The notes beneath the pieces are model-generated. The model was not told the DNA's origin. It made no database searches and was given only the letters and a program-made list of their open reading frames with translations. From positions 1 to 64,000 of the forward strand of contig JAWXCM010000206.1 in the NCBI GenBank assembly GCA_034408745.1: DNA of 64,000 nucleotides, given 5' to 3'. Shown here in pieces: positions 7,181-14,939 of the stretch (position 1 is its first letter; every line of letters begins with the position of its first letter). The DNA comes from JAWXCM01 sp034408745 (GTDB lineage Bacteria; Acidobacteriota; Terriglobia; Bryobacterales; Bryobacteraceae). Both the position numbers and the translations under genes were made by a program.

Positions 7181-9781
7181 TTATGGAATGCGGCTGGCTG
7201 AGTTTGGCGGATCGGCCCAGTGGCGGAAGAAGCGGCGCCAGCCTGTCTCGGGTTGCGCGAAACCCTCCACCATGTAAATGTCCGCATTCCCTCTGCTGAA
7301 CGTCAGGGTTATGCGCTGGCCACCGGGATGCATTCCGGGCAGGAGCGGAGTGGGAGAATATCGGTCTGGTACAGACAGGCGGATTTCTCCCGTTCTGCTG
7401 GCCGTTGCAGGATCGATGCGGACGAGCCTGGTAGTGGGTGGCGTGCCTTCCGCGATGGCCACCAAAAGTCCCTGGGACTTGTCCCAGACCGGTGATCCAC
7501 TGGCGCGTTCCACGACTCGGGAAGCGCCTCCGTGAGCCGCGACGACGCTCACGCCGCCGTCGCTTGAGTAGGCGATTTGCTCTCCGTCGGGCGACCATGC
7601 GCAAGTGGTGCGTCCGAAGCCGTTTCGCGCCTGAGAGGCGACTTTCACGGGAGGGCGGGCGCCGCCGGACTCCACCTTCCAAAGCTCGCCGCCGCTGACA
7701 GGGCCTTCGCTGTAAGCCAGCCAGTTGCCGTCGGGCGACCAGCAAACGCTGCCACCGCGGACTTGCACCCGTGTGGAGGTATCCCGCAACATGGTCTGAG
7801 GACCGCCGGCGGCAAGGACGATGAAGACTCCGCCCTGTCTGCGAAAAGCAAGGCGGCGCCCATCGGGCGAGAACGCCGGCGAAACTGCGACCGGATCGGC
7901 GACCACCAGACGCCCGCCCTTTCCATCCTGCTCCGCGATCCAGATACCGGACCCCTCCTCAAAGTGAGCGACTGATTTTCCATCCGGAGACCAACTTGTG
8001 CCGTGCTCGATGACGGTGGTGGCCCGCAGGGGTCGAAGAAACCGGCCAGTGATATCGAACTCCAATAAGTCGAAATCTACTTTGCTCTTGTCTATGGCAA
8101 TTCTCTGCCCATCGGGACTGACAGAGAGCCCGAACCAGCCGTCGTTTCCTGCAAGCAACAACTGTTTCGCGGAGGACTCAGTGTCGGCGAGCATGAGTCG
8201 GGTGCCGCCGTCGCCGGTGGTAAATGCGGCGTGCCGGGAATCAGGCATCCACGACGTGTAGTAGGCATCGCGTATCGACGGCACTGCACGAACCTTCCCT
8301 CCGGGCCAGGAAACAACAAGAGCTGCTTCGTTGGCGTGTCCGATCAGAAGCTTTGTTCCATCCGGGGAGAACGCAGGCTTGCCGGCTTCGATTTCCTCCT
8401 CGAAAGGCAAATCGGCGATGCGCCTGGCGTTACCACCTCCGATGGGCCAGGAAAGCAGGCGTACCCTGGCGCCATTCTCTTCACGAACCAGGCTGACGGA
8501 GACGATCGATTTCTCGTCAGGCGCCATTGTAAAGCGGGCCCGCACAGTCTGGAGATCGCACTTTAGTTCGCGGGGCGAGCCCCCCGAAACGGAAATGGCA
8601 CGAATGCCCTCGCTCGCATAGTAGATAGTCCCGCCGTCTTTTGACCATCCGATGATTTCGGCAGACTTGTTTCCGCTAGTCAGTTGTGTGGAACTGCCCC
8701 CGTTCAGGGAGCGAACGAAAACCTGGCCAATCGCGTTGACGGCGCGGACATAGGCAAGGGACTTACCGTCAGGCGAGAACCGGGGCAAGTATTCCTCCTC
8801 CGGCTCGACCGCAATCGGTGAGATCCGCAGGGAGGTGGCGGGTACCGACTCGTGCGGAACAAGCAGGAATACCGCCGCGGCGCCGGCGAGTGCTGCGGCC
8901 GCCACCGCTGACGGCAGGAGCCATGATCGAGGCCGGGTAACCGGGCCCAGGTTCGGTATTGGGGCGACGGACGCCTCGCTGAGCCGGTCACGGACATTGC
9001 GCAGTTCTCGATAGAGGTCGCGCGTGGAGTCGTAGCGGTTCTCGGGGTCCTTGGCCAGGCACCTCTCGATGATCCACCGGAGCGGGGCTGGCAGACTTGC
9101 CGGCAACGGTTCCGGATCTTCGCGGATGATGGCGGTCATTGTCTCCACCGTACTGTCGCGCTGGAAGGCCCGACGGCCAGTGGCGAGTTCGTAGAGGATC
9201 AACCCGAACGAGAACTGGTCGCTGCGCGCATCGAGTTCGTGCGCGCGAGCTTGCTCGGGGCTCATGTACGCGATGGTGCCGACGACGAAGCCCGGCTGGG
9301 AGACGGATACCGTGCGGGTCAACTGGTCTGTCGCCGGCGCGCCCGCGACCTGTTTAGCGAGGCCGAAGTCGAGGATCTTGACTCGCCCGGACTTGCCGAC
9401 CAGGATGTTGTCGGGTTTCAAGTCCCGATGAATGAACCCGGCCGAGTGAGCGGCGGCGAGGCCGTCAGCGATTTGCACTGCGATGTCGAGCAGGCGGCGC
9501 GTGTCGTCGCCCTGCCGCACTGGCTCACCTTCGACGTACTCCATGACGAGGTAGTCGTCGCCGATGTCGTGAAGGGTAGCAATATTGGGGTGATTGAGCG
9601 CTGCGATCGCGCGGGCTTCGAAGCGAAAGCGATCTGTGAACTGGTCGTGTGAAAACTTGATCGCGACCGTACGGTCGAGGCGCGTGTCGCGGGCCTTCCA
9701 GACCTCACCCATGCCGCCGGCACCAATGGCCGCGAGCAGCTCGTACGGGCCGATCCGGGAGCCAGGCGAGCGGGCTACCAC
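7181..9781 (-). CDS. Transmembrane Ser/Thr protein kinase with PD40/TolB-like propeller (kinase 6, last of cluster)
   Basis: 866 residues. Kinase domain at about 11-265: glycine loop GAGGMGEVW (20-28), ATP lysine in VAIKF (Lys42), HRDLKPDN with Asp120, DFG at 138-140, and SPEQ after the activation loop. A single membrane helix at about 287-307 (SWLLPSAVAAAALAGAAAVF) puts the C-terminal 550 residues outside. These contain repeated 'FSPDG/WSPDG' blades of the PD40/WD40-like type, as in TolB. The GTG start at 9781 overlaps the stop of kinase 5 (9775), with GGAG eight bases upstream. Its tail ends ADPPNSASRIP and lacks the WERLWP ending of several paralogues, which fits a last gene with nothing to couple to. 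The ligand is unknown. Confidence 0.9.
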   Translation of the reverse strand: MVARSPGSRIGPYELLAAIGAGGMGEVWKARDTRLDRTVAIKFSHDQFTDRFRFEARAIAALNHPNIATLHDIGDDYLVMEYVEGEPVRQGDDTRRLLDIAVQIADGLAAAHSAGFIHRDLKPDNILVGKSGRVKILDFGLAKQVAGAPATDQLTRTVSVSQPGFVVGTIAYMSPEQARAHELDARSDQFSFGLILYELATGRRAFQRDSTVETMTAIIREDPEPLPASLPAPLRWIIERCLAKDPENRYDSTRDLYRELRNVRDRLSEASVAPIPNLGPVTRPRSWLLPSAVAAAALAGAAAVFLLVPHESVPATSLRISPIAVEPEEEYLPRFSPDGKSLAYVRAVNAIGQVFVRSLNGGSSTQLTSGNKSAEIIGWSKDGGTIYYASEGIRAISVSGGSPRELKCDLQTVRARFTMAPDEKSIVSVSLVREENGARVRLLSWPIGGGNARRIADLPFEEEIEAGKPAFSPDGTKLLIGHANEAALVVSWPGGKVRAVPSIRDAYYTSWMPDSRHAAFTTGDGGTRLMLADTESSAKQLLLAGNDGWFGLSVSPDGQRIAIDKSKVDFDLLEFDITGRFLRPLRATTVIEHGTSWSPDGKSVAHFEEGSGIWIAEQDGKGGRLVVADPVAVSPAFSPDGRRLAFRRQGGVFIVLAAGGPQTMLRDTSTRVQVRGGSVCWSPDGNWLAYSEGPVSGGELWKVESGGARPPVKVASQARNGFGRTTCAWSPDGEQIAYSSDGGVSVVAAHGGASRVVERASGSPVWDKSQGLLVAIAEGTPPTTRLVRIDPATASRTGEIRLSVPDRYSPTPLLPGMHPGGQRITLTFSRGNADIYMVEGFAQPETGWRRFFRHWADPPNSASRIP

Positions 9782-12342
9782 GACAGCGCTCCGTCGATGG
9801 TCCAGATGTCGGATGTTTCTGTTTCGACGGTGACCAGCAGTCGCTTGCCGTCCGGATGGAGGTTGACGTTGAACAGACGCTTGTCAATGGCAACATCGAG
9901 TGTGACCAGCTTCTTCTCGATCCCGGCTGCCACGTCAATCGACCACAATTCCCATTGCCGTCGTTCTCCGCGGCGCAGCCCGAAAATGCTCCTGCCGCCG
10001 GGGCCGAAGGAGAACGTGCGGTATCCACCCTTCGACAGCACCCGATCCGTTTTGCCGTCCGTCGAGATAACGTGGAGATCACCTCCGCCCTCAGTCAGGA
10101 ACGCGATGAGGTCTCCGGCGGGGGACCAGTTTACAGGAAACCCAGGTGTCGGCTCTTTCGCTGTGTAGATGTCCACCGGCTCGCCTCCGGACGTCGACAC
10201 CCTGGTGATTCTGGCGCCATCTGCCGCGTACCGCGTGTAGACGATCCAGGCTCCATCGGGTGAGAATGACGCACCATGGGTGTCCTTGCGGGCCCGGTCC
10301 ACTTCAATCGGTACACCCCCGGATGCAGAGACCAGCAGGACTCGGTGTTCCTTGCCGTAACTGTCGAGCGAGAGCTGCTGCCCATCGTGGGAGAAATTGA
10401 TGCGCTGTATGTTCTCCACTTCAGGACCGGAGAGTGACAACGGTCTGGGCACGCCTCCTCCATCAGCCTTAAAGAAGATTGCAGCGCGGCCCGCGACATC
10501 GCTGATATATGCGAATTCGCGGCCCGACGGATGCCAGACGGCTGCCGAGTCCGTGCGGCCGCGCTCCACAAGCGAACGTCCCTTGCCGCTGTCGATCTGG
10601 AACTCGTAGACGGCCTGCTGAAGCGCATGAACGGAAACGGCGATTCGTGTGCCGTCGGGGGAGATGGCAGGATCTCGCTCTCCGGCGGGTCCCGCCGTGA
10701 GCGTGCGCTGTGCTCCCGACTTCACGTTGATGGCGTACAGATGCGTTTCGTCGGTTTCCGATCTGCGGCTCGCAAGAACAATGTGTTTCCCGTCGGGCAT
10801 CCACTGAAACAGTCCCTGAGCGATGGTGTAGCTTCGAAACCGGGCTGGCGACCGGACCGGGTTGTCACCATTCGCGCCAGCAATCCACAACTCTCGCTCA
10901 TCCTGCTCATCCTGCCGGTTGAGGCAGAGCAGCGCGAGTTGTTTGCCGTCAGGCGAGAACCTTGGAACAGCGGTTCGGGACTTCTCCGGAAACCCTGGAC
11001 GGCGGTAGCGTACCGCGTTCGTGCCGTCACCGTTGGCGAGATAAATTGCGCCTTCCGAGCGCCGGAAGAATGCGAGCCGCCCTCCGTCGGGAGAGAGCGA
11101 TCCGAATACGGCATCTTTGACGAACAGCTGCGGCACACCGCCGGTAGCGCCGACGAAGTAGACATTCCTGCCAAGTTCGAAGTAAACGCGAGTGCCGTCG
11201 GGCGACCAGAACGGCCTTGCGGCGGCGGTTTTCCCCTGGGTCAGTTGCGCCGCTGAAGTAGCGTCGACCGTCCTGGTGAACACCTGATCGATCCCGTCTA
11301 CGTTGCACGTATACGCGACCGTGCGGCCATCCGGGGACCAGGCGGGCTGTCGTTCCCGGCAGGCGTCCGTGGCGAACGGCGTGTACTTTACGTCGGGCGC
11401 TACGGTTCGCGGCGGGCGCAGCCAGAAGAAAGCTGCCACCGAGCATACGGCTGCAAGAGCGGCTCCGAGCGCGAATGGCAACACGGGCCAGTGGCGTTGG
11501 GGCTGGACGGCTGCGGGCTGTCCTGCGGACTGCGTCTCGGTGATGCGGGTGCGAGCCGAGCGCAGGTCCGCCAACAGGTCTTTTGTCGAGGCGTAGCGTT
11601 CTTCAGGATCCTTGGCGAGGAGCCGCTCGATGATCCAGCGCAGAAGCGCCGGGACGGTGGGCGGGAGTGGCTCGGCTTCATCGCGGATGATGGCGGCCAG
11701 CGTTTCGGGCGCGCTTGGCCGCGCGAACGCGCGTTTTCCTGCGGCGAGTTCGTACAGCACCAGGCCGAAGGAGAACTGGTCACTGCGCGCGTCGAGCTCC
11801 TGTCCACGCGCCTGCTCAGGGCTCGTGTACGCCGTGGTGCCAACGATGCTGCCGGGGTCTGTGACGGAGGTGCGCGTCGCGTCCTCGGCTGCGGGCCGAA
11901 CGGCGGCTTTGGCGAGGCCAAAGTCCAGAATCTTGACGCGATTCGATTTCGTCAGCAGGATGTTGTCCGGCTTCAGGTCGCGATGCACAAAACCGGCCGT
12001 GTGGGCGGCTGCGAGGCCGTCGGCGATCTGCACGGCGACGTCGAGAAGCTTGCGGGTGTTGTCGGGGGCGCGGAGCGGCTCGCCGTCAACGTACTCCATC
12101 ACGATGTAGTTCTCGCCGACATCGTAAAGGGCGGCTACGTTCGGGTGGTTCAGCGCGGCGATGGCCCGAGCCTCGCGTTCGAACCGCTCGCTGAATTGCG
12201 CGTGCGAGAACTTGATGGCGACCACTCGGTCGAGCCGGGTGTCGCGGGCTTTCCACACCTCACCCATGCCGCCAGCGCCGATGGGGGCGAGCAGTTCGTA
12301 GGGTCCGATTCGTCCGCCTGCCTTTACTGCTTCCGCGGCCAT
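9775..12342 (-). CDS. Transmembrane Ser/Thr protein kinase with PD40/TolB-like propeller (kinase 5)
   Basis: 855 residues. It has a complete PknB-like catalytic domain (GAGGMGEVWKARD, VAIKFSHAQF, HRDLKPDNIL, DFGLAKAAV), a helix WPVLPFALGAALAAVCSV near residue 290, and a long propeller with blades such as QPAWSPDGRTVAYT, RPFWSPDGTRVYF and DPAISPDGTRIAV. The start is placed at 12342 (MAAEAVKAGGRIGPYELL) because GGGAGAGG sits directly before it; an ATG at 12354 is an alternative. The start lies inside the end of kinase 4, whose last codons provide this ribosome-binding site. The N-terminal sequence is nearly identical to that of kinase 4, pointing to a recent duplication. Confidence 0.9.
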   Translation of the reverse strand: MAAEAVKAGGRIGPYELLAPIGAGGMGEVWKARDTRLDRVVAIKFSHAQFSERFEREARAIAALNHPNVAALYDVGENYIVMEYVDGEPLRAPDNTRKLLDVAVQIADGLAAAHTAGFVHRDLKPDNILLTKSNRVKILDFGLAKAAVRPAAEDATRTSVTDPGSIVGTTAYTSPEQARGQELDARSDQFSFGLVLYELAAGKRAFARPSAPETLAAIIRDEAEPLPPTVPALLRWIIERLLAKDPEERYASTKDLLADLRSARTRITETQSAGQPAAVQPQRHWPVLPFALGAALAAVCSVAAFFWLRPPRTVAPDVKYTPFATDACRERQPAWSPDGRTVAYTCNVDGIDQVFTRTVDATSAAQLTQGKTAAARPFWSPDGTRVYFELGRNVYFVGATGGVPQLFVKDAVFGSLSPDGGRLAFFRRSEGAIYLANGDGTNAVRYRRPGFPEKSRTAVPRFSPDGKQLALLCLNRQDEQDERELWIAGANGDNPVRSPARFRSYTIAQGLFQWMPDGKHIVLASRRSETDETHLYAINVKSGAQRTLTAGPAGERDPAISPDGTRIAVSVHALQQAVYEFQIDSGKGRSLVERGRTDSAAVWHPSGREFAYISDVAGRAAIFFKADGGGVPRPLSLSGPEVENIQRINFSHDGQQLSLDSYGKEHRVLLVSASGGVPIEVDRARKDTHGASFSPDGAWIVYTRYAADGARITRVSTSGGEPVDIYTAKEPTPGFPVNWSPAGDLIAFLTEGGGDLHVISTDGKTDRVLSKGGYRTFSFGPGGRSIFGLRRGERRQWELWSIDVAAGIEKKLVTLDVAIDKRLFNVNLHPDGKRLLVTVETETSDIWTIDGALSW

Positions 12343-14939
12343 AGCCTCTCCCATAAGTTCGCGGGCGGTGGACGAAAGCCCTCGAGAATCCAGATGTCAC
12401 CCTCGCTCGCAGCCACGGTTCCGGCGAGGAACTTGCCGTCAGGCGAGATGCTGAAGCGCCGGCCCGCGCCGGCCCGCGAGTTAAAGCGTAACGCCCCCGG
12501 GAGGTTACTCACAGTCTTCACACTGCCGGATTTCCAGTTCAGTTCGAGTATCTGCTGCGAGGCGGTGCCTCGATACATACCGACCAGCGACCGGCCATAA
12601 ATTGCGGTCCCGTCGCGATTCCACGTTGCGGGACGACCGAGCTCAGCAGGAAGGTCCATCACTTTCTTTCCGTCTCCCGACATTAACCAGGGAGGCCGGA
12701 TTGGCGGATTCACTATGCACAGAATTAAATCATCCTTTGGCGACCATTCCGGGCGGCATCGATCTGCCCCGAGGTCGACGGGCTGCTCATGGCTGCCAGG
12801 CCGAATCTTCCTTACGCGCCCTGACAGCAAGGAATACGCGATCCACTTGCCGTCGGGCGACCAGGAGGGGGTGGCATGGTCTCCGCCGTTCTCGCCTATC
12901 GGCGTGGGTGTTCCGCCTGAGACCGCGACCACCCAGATACCCTGACCGCTTGCCCGGCGCACCGAGAAGGCGACGCGGGTTTCGTCAGGGGAGAAGACTG
13001 GGTCGATGAACTCGAACACGCCTGTCTGGTCGGGAAGGGACTTGCGCGAGACCACAATTCGTTCCGTTCCGGAATCGCGGTCATGGAGCACAATCTCCTC
13101 CTGCCGAACATAAAGAAAGCGGTTGGTTCGCGGTGCCCATGAAGGGTACTGAAGAGTAAGCCGGGACCGCACCATGGGCCGTGGCGGAGAACCGTCAATC
13201 GGCATCTCCAGCAGCGAGAAGCGCCGGGCTCCCTCAACGTAGGCGATACGTGAGCCGTCGCGGCTGACCGACGGCTGGGTGGCGGTAGAACTCGGTAACA
13301 GCCAGGACAAGCGGCCTGTGTCTGTGTCGATGAGGCGTAAGCCCGGGTCATCGCCCGCGGAGAGTACACCATGGCGACCGTCGGAGAGCCATGCGACATC
13401 CAGAAAAGAACTGCCCAGGGACTCCAACAGCCGCCGGGATCCGCCTGCGGCATTGACCAGCCATACCTCCTGACCATGCGCAGTCGGGATTGAGACCAAC
13501 AGGCGCTTCGAATCGGGAGACCAGGTTAGGTGGTCGGGAGCGAAGCAGCACTCCGGATCGAATCCTGAGACTGGCTTCGGCTCTGCCTCGGGTGGTGAGG
13601 CGATGACGAGTCTGCGCTTTCCGGGCGCTCCGGGGGAGTCTGTCTCGAGCGCGGCGAGGCTCTTGCCGTCCGGCGAGACTGCGGACGAGTAACTGCGGCG
13701 GATCTTCGGGAGACGGAAGGCCTCGCCCCCGGCTCTCCCAACCGAGAAGACACCGCCGTAGGACGTGTAATAGATGCGCGAGCCATCGCTGGACCAGCTC
13801 AGGCTTTCCACCGGCAGCAGTGCATTGGCGACAACGACGGGCGGGCTCCCGTCGAGATCTCGCACCACGACTTCAAATCCGTCCCGGGACTGCCGGGTGT
13901 AGGCGATGCTGCGGCCGTCGGGCGACCATGATGGGCTCTCTTCCGGAGCCTCCTCATTTGCGAAGGGCACGATCTTGTATTGCGAGGTGTCGGGCTGCCA
14001 CGGGGCTCGCAGTTGCCACGCGACGAATGCAGTGGTTGCCAGCAGGGCTCCGGCTGCGAACCAGATGAAGATGTTCCCTGCTCTGGTGCGCCTTGCGGGC
14101 TCGACGGTGGAGGCGTGTTGCGACGCGCTGGTGTCTCGCATTCGCTCGCGCAGGGTACGTAGTTCCAGATAGAGGCCGCGGGTGGTGTCGTAGCGTTCGG
14201 AGGGGTCTTTGCTAAGGCAGCGTTCGATGACCCAGCACAGAGGGCCGGGAACGCTGGATGGCAATGGCTCGGCATCATCCCGGATGATGGCCGCCATGGT
14301 CTCCGGTACGCTCGGGCGCTGGAACGCGCGCTTGCCCGCGACAAGCTCATAGAGCACGAGGCCGAAGGAGAACTGATCGCTCCGCGCATCGAGTTCCTCG
14401 CCGCGTGCCTGCTCCGGGCTCATGTACGCAGTGGTGCCGACGATGGTGCCCGGGTTTGTGACGGAGGTGCGGGTGGCATCCTCGGAGGCGGGTCGCACGG
14501 CAGCTTTGGCGAGGCCGAAGTCGAGGATCTTGGCGCGCCCCGCCTTCGTGATCAGGATGTTGTCGGGCTTGAGGTCGCGATGCACGAAACCGGCGGCATG
14601 CGCGGATGCGAGTCCGTCGGCGATCTGCACGGCGAGGTCGAGCAATTTGCGGGTGTTGTCGGGGGCACGGACCGGCTCGCCGTCCACGTACTCCATGACG
14701 ATGTAGTTCTCGCCGACATCGTAGATTTGGGCAATGTTCGGGTGGTTCAGTGCGGCGATGGCCCGGGCTTCCCGTTCGAAGCGCTCAGTGAACTGGGCGT
14801 GAGAGAACTTGATGGCGACGACGCGGTCGAGGCGTGTGTCGCGAGCTTTCCACACCTCGCCCATGCCGCCTGCGCCGATGGGCGCGAGCAGTTCGTAGGG
14901 TCCGATTCGTCCGCCAGCCTTTACTGCTTCCGCGGCCAT
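12324..14939 (-). CDS. Transmembrane Ser/Thr protein kinase with PD40/TolB-like propeller (kinase 4)
   Basis: 871 residues. The kinase core is intact (GAGGMGEVW, VAIKFSHAQFTERF, HRDLKPDNILITKAGRAK, DFGLAKAAVRPASEDATR, YMSPEQARGEELDARSDQ). The membrane helix is NIFIWFAAGALLATTAFVAW near residue 290. Propeller blades include SPSWSPDGRSIAYT, LSWSSDGSRIYYT, LTWSPDSKRLLVS and ATPSWSPDGKWIAYS. The protein ends WERLWPRKQ; the DNA for this tail contains the ribosome-binding site and ATG of kinase 5. Its own start (14939, alternative 14954) is likewise embedded in the tail of kinase 3. It shares its kinase half closely with kinases 3 and 5, while the propellers differ, as expected if inputs diverge and the catalytic output is kept. 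Confidence 0.9.
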   Translation of the reverse strand: MAAEAVKAGGRIGPYELLAPIGAGGMGEVWKARDTRLDRVVAIKFSHAQFTERFEREARAIAALNHPNIAQIYDVGENYIVMEYVDGEPVRAPDNTRKLLDLAVQIADGLASAHAAGFVHRDLKPDNILITKAGRAKILDFGLAKAAVRPASEDATRTSVTNPGTIVGTTAYMSPEQARGEELDARSDQFSFGLVLYELVAGKRAFQRPSVPETMAAIIRDDAEPLPSSVPGPLCWVIERCLSKDPSERYDTTRGLYLELRTLRERMRDTSASQHASTVEPARRTRAGNIFIWFAAGALLATTAFVAWQLRAPWQPDTSQYKIVPFANEEAPEESPSWSPDGRSIAYTRQSRDGFEVVVRDLDGSPPVVVANALLPVESLSWSSDGSRIYYTSYGGVFSVGRAGGEAFRLPKIRRSYSSAVSPDGKSLAALETDSPGAPGKRRLVIASPPEAEPKPVSGFDPECCFAPDHLTWSPDSKRLLVSIPTAHGQEVWLVNAAGGSRRLLESLGSSFLDVAWLSDGRHGVLSAGDDPGLRLIDTDTGRLSWLLPSSTATQPSVSRDGSRIAYVEGARRFSLLEMPIDGSPPRPMVRSRLTLQYPSWAPRTNRFLYVRQEEIVLHDRDSGTERIVVSRKSLPDQTGVFEFIDPVFSPDETRVAFSVRRASGQGIWVVAVSGGTPTPIGENGGDHATPSWSPDGKWIAYSLLSGRVRKIRPGSHEQPVDLGADRCRPEWSPKDDLILCIVNPPIRPPWLMSGDGKKVMDLPAELGRPATWNRDGTAIYGRSLVGMYRGTASQQILELNWKSGSVKTVSNLPGALRFNSRAGAGRRFSISPDGKFLAGTVAASEGDIWILEGFRPPPANLWERLWPRKQ

